A stretch of 64,000 nucleotides of DNA from Bacillota bacterium. GTDB taxonomy: Bacteria; Bacillota; Clostridia; Peptostreptococcales; Anaerovoracaceae. This document shows positions 27,230-36,099 of this stretch, piece by piece. Under the pieces are notes generated by a model. That model had not been told where the DNA came from. It did no database searches and saw nothing but the letters and a program-made list of their open reading frames with translations. Positions within the stretch are counted from its first letter, which is position 1, and every line of letters begins with the position of its first letter. Location of the stretch: assembly GCA_017472365.1 (NCBI GenBank), contig JAFUQN010000030.1, positions 1-64,000 on the forward strand, written 5' to 3'. The position numbers and the translations under genes were made by a program.

Positions 27230-28712
27230 ATCGTACCTCACTTCCTCCCGACGTTCCGGCAAGCTCCGCTGAAAACTCATACAGTTCCGTCAGTTGCAGG
27301 TCACAAATCAGTTTTACGGCCTGAGAAAGATTTTTCTCGTTGATCAGGCCTTCTTTCCAAAGGAGAGCCATCGCCTTTTTACTTCTGGAAAACAGCGCCG
27401 ATATGGACAGTTGATCCAGCATTTCAGGATCGTGACGTTCAAACTTCACCAGTTTGAACAACCGTGCCAGTTCCATGTATTGATAATTCCGGTAACATTT
27501 AAACCCGGGTCCCAGAACACAGCGGAATCTCACACCGTTCTTCACCAGTTTCTCCACAAACCCCCTGTTTTTCCCGTCCACAGGAAGTGCATTCAGCCAC
27601 GCAGAAACGTCCATTTCTGCAGGGATTTTTCCCTTGAGGATCTGCAACAGCCGCTCGCTGCGAAACATTACCATCCAGAATGTCAGAATTTCCAAGTCAT
27701 CCTTCGTCAGCCGGTATCCGTTGTTCAGTAAATATTTCAGCGTTTCGACAAAATCGTCCTCCCGAAATTCCAACGGTCCCGGTTCATCCACCACTTCCGT
27801 CAAATCATATTCATCAAAGATATATTGACCTATCAGCTGTATTGCATTTTCCGGAATCTCACGTCCCGTGGAAAAATATTGTTTTACCACTTCCGGCTGA
27901 AATCTGCGCAAAATATATTTTGGCTCTATCGCCGCCATAAGCTTCGGTTTCTTTTTCTGTAAAATGCGGATGATTTCTCCGCTTTGTACCAGTGTTACAG
28001 CCATGGCCAGCTCCATCGTGTACCGGTCTTCTCCCAGTCCGAGGAAAAATTCCGCTGCTTCCGGATCTTTACAGAACATTCCGTACGCCCAGGGCGGAAG
28101 TCTCCGTAATCCCTCACACCGTTCATTGTAATATGCTCCATCGCCTTCTCTGCGTACAACAATTTCCAGCCTCGAAAACGTCAGTGGCCGCAGATAGGTA
28201 GTTTTCTTCTCCATGATATCTTCCGCAACTGCTCCCTCCGGACGTGCTCCGTGTTTCAATAAAATCTCGGCCAGTTCCTTTTTTCCGCGGATCGCACAAA
28301 CACCCAGAGGTTCGGCTGTGACGAAATAATTGATTCCTTCGCAATACATTCCCGGATGATACCGTTCCGACGGCTGTTCTTCATCTTCACGGACGGCATC
28401 ATAGACCAGAGCATTGGGGTTGGTATACTCCAGCGCCAGTTCCAGAATCTCCGGATCGTTTTTTTCTAAAGCCATCTGAACCAGCTGTATTCCCATCATT
28501 TCAAACTGCTCATGTTCCAGGAGCACCCGCATCACTCCCAACGCCCGCGTATCAACCACAAACTGCAGCAGTTCTTCCCTGGCATGAAATACCAGATAAC
28601 TTTCTGCATCGTCCAAATATTTCAATACGTTCCGAAGTCCTTCCGGATCTTCCACAGCGATTATTTTTTTACAAGCTTCGATCCATTTCTCTGCACTCAG
28701 TTTCTTCGTCAT
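27219..28712 (-). CDS. Ankyrin-like repeat protein, 497 residues, first gene of the MoxR/VWA operon
   Basis: Start at 28712 (MTKKLSAEKW) after AAAGGA. An all-helical protein with degenerate ankyrin-like repeats: LVQMALEKNDPEILELALEYTNPN, GVCAIRGKKELAEILLKHGARPEG and AMAVTLVQSGEIIRILQKKKP. It is a paralogue of the 498-residue protein that heads the other operon of this cluster: equal length, same order of repeats, related C-termini. One paralogue therefore heads each operon, one beside a MoxR AAA protein and one beside a CbbX-type AAA protein. Each may be the dedicated adaptor of its ATPase. This is inference. Confidence 0.75.
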   Translation of the reverse strand: MTKKLSAEKWIEACKKIIAVEDPEGLRNVLKYLDDAESYLVFHAREELLQFVVDTRALGVMRVLLEHEQFEMMGIQLVQMALEKNDPEILELALEYTNPNALVYDAVREDEEQPSERYHPGMYCEGINYFVTAEPLGVCAIRGKKELAEILLKHGARPEGAVAEDIMEKKTTYLRPLTFSRLEIVVRREGDGAYYNERCEGLRRLPPWAYGMFCKDPEAAEFFLGLGEDRYTMELAMAVTLVQSGEIIRILQKKKPKLMAAIEPKYILRRFQPEVVKQYFSTGREIPENAIQLIGQYIFDEYDLTEVVDEPGPLEFREDDFVETLKYLLNNGYRLTKDDLEILTFWMVMFRSERLLQILKGKIPAEMDVSAWLNALPVDGKNRGFVEKLVKNGVRFRCVLGPGFKCYRNYQYMELARLFKLVKFERHDPEMLDQLSISALFSRSKKAMALLWKEGLINEKNLSQAVKLICDLQLTELYEFSAELAGTSGGSEVRYEL

Positions 28713-28750
28713 AACCACATTCCTTTCTCCCATGCATCTTTTGTACTTCC

Positions 28751-28787
28751 ACTTTACCCGACCCGCCACCGCCGCTTTCCGGAGGTT
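28751..28787 (-). promoter_or_regulatory. Promoter and 22-bp dyad operator of the ankyrin/MoxR/VWA operon
   Basis: Minus strand: AA then CCTCCG-N8-CGGTGG (28766-28787), 9 bases, then -10-like TAAAGT (28751-28756). It matches the dyad at 21422-21443 in 20 of 22 bases and has identical spacing to the -10. Confidence 0.7.
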
Positions 28788-28800
28788 TGACAAAAAAAGA

Positions 28801-28835
28801 AAAACATCGCGCAAATTGATTTCACACGATGTTTT
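28801..28835 (-). terminator. addBA terminator
   Basis: AAAACATCG / CGATGTTTT stem. On the minus strand it is followed by TCTTTTTTTG. It separates addA from the ankyrin operon. Confidence 0.75.
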
Positions 28836-28853
28836 CATTTTTATTTTATTTCC

Positions 28854-28875
28854 GGCAACCGGCGCCTTCGGCGCC
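28854..28875 (-). repeat. REP-like palindrome directly after addA
   Basis: Minus strand: GGCGCC GAA GGCGCC GGTTGCC, starting one base after the addA stop codon. Confidence 0.65.
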
Positions 28876-28876
28876 T

Positions 28877-31800
28877 CTATTCCTGCGCTGTTTTACAGGG
28901 AATATGGTACAGATAGGCCTGCGGAAGTTCCGGAAGTTCCAGAAGCTTCTTCGCGATCTGCCGGTACAGCAGCAGCTGTCCTTCATAATGACCGTACAGA
29001 CCGGAACGACTGTAATTGGTCTTATAGTCACAGACGATCCACTGACCGTTCTTACAATAAATCAAGTCCATGATTCCGTTGATAAAACCGTCAGAATCAA
29101 CACGGATTTCCAGAGATTCCGCCAGATCCTTCAGCATTGGATCCTGTGCCGGTAAATACAGAGAGAACGGTAATTCGGTATAGACCTCATCCGCTGTTCT
29201 CAGTTCTTTCAAAAGATCCTTCGGAAGCTCGTCCGGAATCCACGGACACTTGGCCCGTTCCACCAGGTCTGCCGTCTGATCATAGCCCCCGGCGCACATG
29301 GATTTTGCCACAGCTTTCAGAATTTCAGAAGCCGCACCGTGGACTTCCTCTTCCACCTCTTCCTCAGCCAGAATGGCGTCAGCAACAGAATTCCAATGCC
29401 CTTCCTCTGCCATCTGATCTCTGCGGTCCATCATGGCCTGCATCAGCCGGTGTACTGCCGTTCCCAGGACGGTGGCTGGAACGCTTCTCCAGTTTTCCGG
29501 AGTTTTCACTTTTACAGTGTCGTCAGAACCGTCAGCACCAACATCATCTCCCATGGCCATTTTCACAGGTTCACACTCCTGATCTGCAGATTCGCCCGGA
29601 GCTTCCTTCAACTGGACCTTACTGGGATTCAGAGTCTCATAACTCTTTTCTCCGGAGAATACACCTTCGAAAGGAGATATCATCATGATGTCCTGTCCGG
29701 AAGCCCCTGCAGCTGCAGCCGGTATCAGAGACAAAGGATACTCTTTCACGCTGCTGCCCGAAGCTTTCAGGTAGTCATCCCAGCGGCCATCATCGCGGCT
29801 TCCTGCGGTGGGGATTCCGTTGGTTCCCAGGTTTTCATAATATTCCGGGATCAGAAGTACATTTTCCGCACGGGTAGCCGCCACATAACGGAGGCGGATC
29901 TTTTCCTTCCGGAGCTGTTCTGCTTCCGCATCGGTCTGTCCCTTAAACTGGGGCGTCCCTACGATTTCGTTCATCTTCCGGCCAAATTCATTGCTCTTAC
30001 TGATGCTTCCGATATAAGCCGTTCTGGTGGAGAAATCTCTGCAGAGATCCACATCGTGATCCGCAGGTCTCTTGGCATCTGCCAAAATCACCACAGGAGC
30101 TTCCAACCCCTTAGATTTGTGAAGGTTCAGAAGCTTGATCCCACGGCTGCGTTCTTCTGTGGCCATTTCATACTCGTAGCCGCCGTTTCGCAGCTGCTCT
30201 TCCATAAAGACGAGAAGTTCCTCTGCATTGCGTAGCTTACCGGCAGCTTCTTCCGAGCGGACCAACTCCAGTCCGTAGTACAGCGTATCCATACTGTCGC
30301 CTTCGGTCACGTCCAGCCAGCGCCAGGACTGAAGCCACTGAATCATTTCAGAGAACAGTGCAGACGGGCTGTCCTTTCTGGTTCTTTCCGTCACCATATC
30401 CAGAAGTTCAAAGGCTCTGGCCGCAGCCGTTCCCTTTCTTTCGTTCAGATACCGGTAAATTTCCTTCTCCTTCAGTGAGAACGGCGGATTCAAAAGACAT
30501 TCATACTTTATATATTTATCTTCCGGATGTAACGCCGCATGCAACAGTCGTTCCATCATGGGCAAGACCGGATTTCCTGCCAGGCGGCTGTTGCCGGCAA
30601 CACTGTAAGGAATTCCGTTCTGTGACAACAGCTGGATATACCGCTTCAGACTGGGTTTATTGGCTGTGATGATCATAATATCACTGTAAGTAATGGGAAC
30701 GGTATATGTCTTCTGTTCCTTATGATCATACTTGAAAATCCTCTTATCCAGAAGATCACGGACCAGCTTCAACACCTGCTCTTCTTCATTTCCGGCGACA
30801 CCGGCTGAACCGCGGCTTCCTCTCTTGACACCGATGACCGGATAGGTATATACGCCATCGATGGTACCTTTCTGTTCACTGAACCGGCTTTGTTTGTCCG
30901 ACGGTTCAATGACAGGAAATACTTTCCCCAGAAAACGGTCATCGCAAAATACTTCGTTGAACCACTGGGTCACAGGCTGACTGGAGCGGAAGTTACAGGA
31001 TAACTGGAGAACATCACAGCTGTCATCGTCCTCAAACAGCTTCCGAACCGCCTGATAATTGTCCACATCACCGCCGCGGAAGCGGTAGATTGCCTGCTTT
31101 TCATCACCGACGATGAACAAGGCTCCAGGCTTCAGTTTGATGTTCCGCCAGTCGTCATCCAGTGTTTCCGCTGCCAGACGGAAGAACAGTTCCGACTGTA
31201 AACTGCTGGTGTCCTGATATTCATCCACCAGGAAGTGATGATACCGGTTCTGAATGTACGCGGTCAGCGCTCCTCCCTGACAAGAATCCATGCGAAGCAT
31301 CTTCACTGCAGCCATCAGACAGCTGTCAAAGGTGGCAAGTCCACGGTTTTCCATTTCTTCACGGATGTATTCACAGAAATGATCGATGAATATAATGCTC
31401 TTATAATATTTATCTTTCCCGAACGCTTCCAGAATCGGGGCCGCTGTTTTTGCTAAACGTCCCATGTTCTCCAGCCGCAGCTTTAAATCGGGATTGTTCG
31501 CCGCCATGGCCTGCAGTTCTTTCAGCTGTTTTGTCTTGGGAAGACCCACTACGAACTCATCCAACTGGACCACTGCACGGAATGCCGCCACGCGTTCATC
31601 AAAGCCCAGTACCCGCTTGATTTTTCCCAGACTTTCCGTATTCGCATTGGAAAACGGTGTTCCGCTGGCTTTGTCACCCACAAAACAGTGTTCCAGGAAC
31701 TTCACAAGCCACTTAGCTTCCCGCTCACACTCATCGTAAAATGTATCATCAATGACGCACGGTGTGGGTTTCGTTCCAGGATCCAGCGAAAACGAAGCAA

Positions 31801-32350
31801 CGCTCCATCCCGTCATGATCATTTCCCGGAAGTCCCCGGTCCCCACGCCGAATCCTCTCAATTCGTTGTACTCGCTCCAAAGAGACAGCGGCTTCTGCGT
31901 ACGCTGCATATTCGTAAACAGCTCCATACAGAAAGCTTCCTGTTCTGCTTCACGTTCCAAAGGAATGAACTGGGAACTGATCCCGGCTTCCTGGGGATGT
32001 TCCATCAGAAGTTTACGACAAAAACTGTCGATGGTCCCGAAAAAGGCCTGATCGATGGAAGACAGCGCATCGCGCAGAAGCTTTGCCCGTTCCATTTCGC
32101 CGGAGGCGGTTGCCGCTTCCGCAGCTTTCTTCAATTCACGTCCGATACGGTCGTAAAACATGCGGGCCGCTTCTTTCGTAAATGTAATGGCCACGATCGA
32201 ATCCATCGTACTGCCGTTTTCGATCAGAGTCAGAACCCGGCGCACCAGACTCTCAGTCTTTCCGGAGCCCGCTCCCGCATTGAGGAAAATATTGCGTCCC
32301 AGCGATTCTTTGCTGACGATTCGTTCTCTGGCTTCTTTATCTGTCATCAT
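28877..32350 (-). CDS. addA: ATP-dependent helicase/nuclease subunit A
   Basis: 1157 residues from the ATG at 32350 (GGAGG 9 bases upstream). UvrD/RecB-type superfamily 1 helicase: Walker A AGAGSGKT (25-32), motif II VDEYQDTSSLQ, QAIYRFRGGD, the LHKSKGLEAPVVILA motif and VAATRAENVL. The C-terminal PD-(D/E)XK nuclease is intact, with GIMDLIYC and CDYKTN. With AddB it processes double-strand breaks for RecA loading. It overlaps addB by 14 bases. The upstream promoter carries the same dyad as the ankyrin/AAA operons, so it is proposed to belong to that regulon. A REP-like palindrome lies in the frame at 32099-32115. Confidence 0.95.
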   Translation of the reverse strand: MMTDKEARERIVSKESLGRNIFLNAGAGSGKTESLVRRVLTLIENGSTMDSIVAITFTKEAARMFYDRIGRELKKAAEAATASGEMERAKLLRDALSSIDQAFFGTIDSFCRKLLMEHPQEAGISSQFIPLEREAEQEAFCMELFTNMQRTQKPLSLWSEYNELRGFGVGTGDFREMIMTGWSVASFSLDPGTKPTPCVIDDTFYDECEREAKWLVKFLEHCFVGDKASGTPFSNANTESLGKIKRVLGFDERVAAFRAVVQLDEFVVGLPKTKQLKELQAMAANNPDLKLRLENMGRLAKTAAPILEAFGKDKYYKSIIFIDHFCEYIREEMENRGLATFDSCLMAAVKMLRMDSCQGGALTAYIQNRYHHFLVDEYQDTSSLQSELFFRLAAETLDDDWRNIKLKPGALFIVGDEKQAIYRFRGGDVDNYQAVRKLFEDDDSCDVLQLSCNFRSSQPVTQWFNEVFCDDRFLGKVFPVIEPSDKQSRFSEQKGTIDGVYTYPVIGVKRGSRGSAGVAGNEEEQVLKLVRDLLDKRIFKYDHKEQKTYTVPITYSDIMIITANKPSLKRYIQLLSQNGIPYSVAGNSRLAGNPVLPMMERLLHAALHPEDKYIKYECLLNPPFSLKEKEIYRYLNERKGTAAARAFELLDMVTERTRKDSPSALFSEMIQWLQSWRWLDVTEGDSMDTLYYGLELVRSEEAAGKLRNAEELLVFMEEQLRNGGYEYEMATEERSRGIKLLNLHKSKGLEAPVVILADAKRPADHDVDLCRDFSTRTAYIGSISKSNEFGRKMNEIVGTPQFKGQTDAEAEQLRKEKIRLRYVAATRAENVLLIPEYYENLGTNGIPTAGSRDDGRWDDYLKASGSSVKEYPLSLIPAAAAGASGQDIMMISPFEGVFSGEKSYETLNPSKVQLKEAPGESADQECEPVKMAMGDDVGADGSDDTVKVKTPENWRSVPATVLGTAVHRLMQAMMDRRDQMAEEGHWNSVADAILAEEEVEEEVHGAASEILKAVAKSMCAGGYDQTADLVERAKCPWIPDELPKDLLKELRTADEVYTELPFSLYLPAQDPMLKDLAESLEIRVDSDGFINGIMDLIYCKNGQWIVCDYKTNYSRSGLYGHYEGQLLLYRQIAKKLLELPELPQAYLYHIPCKTAQE
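32099..32115 (+). repeat. REP-like palindrome inside addA (opposite orientation)
   Basis: Plus strand: CGCC GGA GGCG GTTGCC, antisense to addA. In the protein it encodes part of an Ala/Thr-rich stretch (AAEAATASGEME). The stem is short, so this member is less certain. Confidence 0.4.
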
Positions 32351-35021
32351 CACTGGCTTCCTCCTCAAACAAACGCTCTTCCACATCCATATCTCTCGTG
32401 CAGAACCCTTTCAGCTTACACCATGCACAGGCCGGATTTTTATCCGGATCGGCCAGCGCCCCGTCTTTACCGTCGGTTGCCAGCCATCCGTCACCGGTCT
32501 CCATGGCCTCAATGGCTTTGGTAAATAACTGCCGGATCACAGTTTCCACGGCAGGATCATATCTGCAGCTGACACTTTCCTGCGGAAGAGGATACAGATA
32601 CGTGGTACTCAGCGCCTGACCCTTGTATTCCTTTTGGGAAAGCATCATGCAGTACAGCAGCGTCTGAACACAGCTGACCACATCATTTTCTTTATGTTTT
32701 ACTTCTTTTCCGGTCTTATAATCCAGAACCGCAATTCCTTTTCCGTCAAACTTCATGACCAGATCGGGAATTCCGTGACACTGCAGCTTATCCGCCACAA
32801 TGGGCCGGTCTTCGATCTTCATTTCGGTCATTTCCACCGTTCCTGCAGGGAAGCTTTCCCACAGACCGAGAAAACCGTTTAAAATAGCGTTCAATTCCCG
32901 GATGGTGCGATCCATGTTGGCCAGGTGGGGCTTCCGGATCTGCCATTCACCGAGGATCTGACTGGCCAGTTCCCCCATCTTCTGACGCTTCGCCGCCTTG
33001 ATTTCATCCGCACCAAGGGTCTGAAACATGGCCTGAGTCTCTTCATTTCGGTCCCAGTGTACGAACTGTTCAAAGACACTGTGGCAGAACGTTCCTTTCT
33101 CCGCCGCATCCAGCCAGATGGTCTGGGACTCTTCATTTTCAGGCTCCTGAACGCCCAGGATTTTCGTCATCATAAAGGAATAAGGACACTTCAGCATCTT
33201 TTCCGCAGCGGAAGGTGTCACAGTAAGCAACGGTAACTCTCCCAGACCCAGAGAATCATTACCCGAAGCAGGATCGGACGCAGAAGCCGTTCCCGTGGCA
33301 ACCGCCTTCGGCGGCTGTTCCAGCGTGAAGTCTGCTCTGTCCCCCATGGTTCCTTCCAGCTCGTTCAGTACCGCCGGTACCGATAATGCCTTCAGTTCAT
33401 TGAGACTGTAGTTGGACCAGGACAATGTCAGATCTGTTCCGGTATCTTTCAAATATTCCACGATCCGGCGGAAGGTTTCACTCCGTTCACGGATCTGATC
33501 TTTTGTCGTCTTCAAATCACAATCTCTGATGCGGCTCTTTACCAGTTCAATATCTCCGTCCAGAAGGACTGCGTTTTCCGAAATGCTTCCGGTCAGCGAC
33601 TGAAGTCCACAGAGAAAGATGACCGGACGGCGATACAGATGTGCCTTGTTCCAGCTGCAAAGGTGAACCTTTCCCGGTTCCGGGCTGGCCCCACCGGCCT
33701 TTTGCGTCTGGAACAGCTGAATTACCGAGGGCAGAAGATCAATGTCCTCCACGCCTTCAAACTGTCTCGCATCCTCCATCAACGACCGGAATATCCCATA
33801 ACTCTGCAGTTCAAAGGGATCCCCATCTCTCAAAAAGACCATATCTTTCAGGATCATTTCCACAGACATCATTTCAGCGAACAATTCACAATAGGGGATG
33901 GCTTTTCTCTGACGATCCGCTCCCGCTTCATCACTGGTTTCGATCACATTCGAGTAAGCTCTTAAACGTCGCAGGTTCTCGCCGATATCCAGAGAGAAAT
34001 ACAGATTCTTCGCCAGTTCCAGGACCGTTCTCCAAACCTTCCAGCTCTCCTTTTCATCCAACCCGTCTTCCATCATCTTCTTTCGAAGCTTCTGAGAATC
34101 CAGCTTGTCCGCCATAGCTCCAAACGACTCTTTTGTATAGGCGTTCCGATGCCAGTCCAGAAGCTTTTCCGCTAAAATGCACACTCTGGCTTTCCCCGTC
34201 CTCTCTCCACCGTCAAGAGTCATATTGAGTCCCTCATATTCACGGAAGAGGGGCGCATACTGAGACGGATTTCCACAGGCGATCAGATACTGGTCCAAAG
34301 GCTTTCCGTCATTTTTGATCGCTTCCACGATGGTTCTGACTTCATTGGACGCACCATAAGAATCAAATTTCTTCATCGTATTGGTTGTTCCTTTGTTTCC
34401 GCCCAATACGATGTTTTCCTTTTCGATTTCGATCATTTCAAAGCACAGCTGTGCCAGTTCCTTTTCCAACGGAGCCAGCGGCCGTTCTTCCACAAAAATT
34501 CCACGCCCCCGCATCAACGGAAGTTCATGCATCTTTCCTTCCCGGATGGTCTTTCTCAGGACCGTCACCGTGTCTTCAAATCCACGTTCTTCCAACGCCT
34601 TCAGATACGGCTCCGCCAGCTCTCCGATGATCGCATCGTTCTTCCGTTGGATCAGCGCGCTCCCTTCCTCTGCCTTCAATAACCGTCTTAATCCGTCCAA
34701 TTCCCCCTCATCGGAAGAAAGCTGCAGGCGCAGGCGATTGATCGCCATCAGCGACGACTGGACATCGGAAATACTGCGGGCAGTGAAATACCGGCCGGGA
34801 GCTTCGTTTTCTTTCATGATTCCGTATAATAAAAACGCCGCTTCTGCACCGGATAATACAGGACGTTCCACACGGATTCCATAGCTCTGTCTCACTTCTG
34901 ACGCCAGCTGGCTCGGGCTCATGAAATGCCAGTTATATACAGCTTCACCGGCCATGGCGCGGTTCTTTAAAATCGCCTGTCCGGGAAGTCCTTTTGCGAT
35001 GACATAGATTTTTTCTCTCAT
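32337..35021 (-). CDS. addB: ATP-dependent helicase/nuclease subunit B (short form)
   Basis: 894 residues, about 250 shorter than typical AddB. The N-terminus (MREKIYVIAKGLPGQAIL) lacks the GRSGSGKT Walker motif of B. subtilis AddB. The C-terminal PD-(D/E)XK nuclease is present (VLDYKTGK, then CVQTLLYCMM), as are the iron-sulphur cysteines (LKCPYSF and CAWCKLKGFC). It should be the strand-cutting, Chi-scanning partner of AddA. A Pro/Ala/Ser-rich insertion (PPKAVATGTASASDPASG) before the nuclease domain coincides with a REP-like palindrome at 33297-33314. First gene of addBA, transcribed from a TATAAT promoter with the dyad upstream. Confidence 0.88.
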   Translation of the reverse strand: MREKIYVIAKGLPGQAILKNRAMAGEAVYNWHFMSPSQLASEVRQSYGIRVERPVLSGAEAAFLLYGIMKENEAPGRYFTARSISDVQSSLMAINRLRLQLSSDEGELDGLRRLLKAEEGSALIQRKNDAIIGELAEPYLKALEERGFEDTVTVLRKTIREGKMHELPLMRGRGIFVEERPLAPLEKELAQLCFEMIEIEKENIVLGGNKGTTNTMKKFDSYGASNEVRTIVEAIKNDGKPLDQYLIACGNPSQYAPLFREYEGLNMTLDGGERTGKARVCILAEKLLDWHRNAYTKESFGAMADKLDSQKLRKKMMEDGLDEKESWKVWRTVLELAKNLYFSLDIGENLRRLRAYSNVIETSDEAGADRQRKAIPYCELFAEMMSVEMILKDMVFLRDGDPFELQSYGIFRSLMEDARQFEGVEDIDLLPSVIQLFQTQKAGGASPEPGKVHLCSWNKAHLYRRPVIFLCGLQSLTGSISENAVLLDGDIELVKSRIRDCDLKTTKDQIRERSETFRRIVEYLKDTGTDLTLSWSNYSLNELKALSVPAVLNELEGTMGDRADFTLEQPPKAVATGTASASDPASGNDSLGLGELPLLTVTPSAAEKMLKCPYSFMMTKILGVQEPENEESQTIWLDAAEKGTFCHSVFEQFVHWDRNEETQAMFQTLGADEIKAAKRQKMGELASQILGEWQIRKPHLANMDRTIRELNAILNGFLGLWESFPAGTVEMTEMKIEDRPIVADKLQCHGIPDLVMKFDGKGIAVLDYKTGKEVKHKENDVVSCVQTLLYCMMLSQKEYKGQALSTTYLYPLPQESVSCRYDPAVETVIRQLFTKAIEAMETGDGWLATDGKDGALADPDKNPACAWCKLKGFCTRDMDVEERLFEEEASDDDR
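33297..33314 (-). repeat. REP-like palindrome inside addB
   Basis: Minus strand: CCGCC GAA GGCGG TTGCC, encoding part of a low-complexity linker of AddB without breaking the frame. Confidence 0.6.
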
Positions 35022-35074
35022 TACAATTTCCTCATTTTATCAGTTCGGAATGATTTCACCTAACGGATACTTTC

Positions 35075-35111
35075 ATTATACAACATCTTCTTCCGGAATT
35101 GTTCGGAGGTT
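35075..35111 (-). promoter_or_regulatory. Promoter and 22-bp dyad operator of addBA
   Basis: Minus strand: AA then CCTCCG-N8-CGGAAG (35090-35111), 9 bases, then -10 TATAAT (35075-35080). The left arm AACCTCCG is identical to the two operators in the ankyrin/AAA cluster, and the geometry relative to the -10 is the same. Confidence 0.65.
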
Positions 35112-35125
35112 TTCACTTAACAAAA

Positions 35126-35163
35126 AAACTCTCCCGATCCGGCTCTTTCCGAAGGGAGAGTTT
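35126..35163 (-). terminator. rbgA terminator
   Basis: AAACTCTCCC / GGGAGAGTTT stem followed by TTTT on the minus strand. Confidence 0.85.
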
Positions 35164-35181
35164 CTTTTTGTTTTCATAGAT

Positions 35182-36027
35182 TTAGTACGGTTCCACCTGT
35201 TCCAAAGTGATGTGGCCGATGGTGGCGCTTCTGAATTCGTCGATGACGGTCTTACCGGTTCGTTCGTAGTCGATGCGGCCGCCGGACAAGATAAAGCCGC
35301 GCTTCTTAGCGATCAGTTCCATGGTGTCCAGAGCAGTTTCACCCAGTTCGGTCAGCTTGTAACGTTCCATCAGCATTTCCGGGTAGCGGACCTGTAATAC
35401 CTTGATCAGTTCCAGGCACAGAGTGGCGATGTCCAGAATTTCATCCTTGATGGCGCCGCAGAAGGCCAGATTCAATCCAACATTGGGATCTTCGAACTTG
35501 GGCCACAGGATACCGGGAGTGTCCAGAAGCTGCATGTCGTTCCCCAGGTTCAGCCACTGCTTCCCACGAGTAACGCCGGGTTTATTTCCGGTCTTTGCGC
35601 TCTTCTTACCAGTCAGACGGTTGATCAGGCTGGACTTACCCACGTTGGGAATTCCCACGATCATCATGCGCAGCGGCTTCTTTCTGGCAGCGTCCTTGTT
35701 CTTTTCATCTCGGATCTTTTCCAGAAGACGGATCAGCTGGTTGGCTCCCTGTCCGCTCATGCAGTTCATGGCTAAAACCATATTCCCTTCCTGCTTGAAG
35801 AACTCAGACCAGGCCTTGTTTTCTTCCGCATCGGCCAAGTCGCTCTTATTCAAAACGATAATTCTCTTCTTATCTCCCACCAGCTGGTCGATGATGGGGT
35901 TTCGGCTGGAACTGGGAATTCGGGCATCGATGACTTCCACCACCAGATCCACCATCTTCAAATTTTCCTGGATCAGTTCCCGGGTCTTTTTCATATGCCC
36001 CGGATACCAGTTGATATTTTCGATCAT
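35182..36027 (-). CDS. rbgA: Ribosome biogenesis GTPase RbgA (YlqF)
   Basis: 281-residue circularly permuted GTPase required for late 50S assembly. The G motifs occur in the permuted order G4-G1-G3: LNKSDLAD near residue 59, GIPNVGKSS near 126, PGVTRG (G2) and LDTPGILWP (G3). The N-terminus NINWYPGHMKKTRE and the C-terminal RNA-binding ANTAR-like helices match the family. Single gene with its own terminator. Its promoter must lie in the AT-rich region upstream. Confidence 0.95.
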   Translation of the reverse strand: MIENINWYPGHMKKTRELIQENLKMVDLVVEVIDARIPSSSRNPIIDQLVGDKKRIIVLNKSDLADAEENKAWSEFFKQEGNMVLAMNCMSGQGANQLIRLLEKIRDEKNKDAARKKPLRMMIVGIPNVGKSSLINRLTGKKSAKTGNKPGVTRGKQWLNLGNDMQLLDTPGILWPKFEDPNVGLNLAFCGAIKDEILDIATLCLELIKVLQVRYPEMLMERYKLTELGETALDTMELIAKKRGFILSGGRIDYERTGKTVIDEFRSATIGHITLEQVEPY

Positions 36028-36099
36028 ATATGATAGCCTTTCTCTTCTTCAATTGTGCTTTGGATTCGATTTGCCCAAATAGTATATCATATTCTACGA

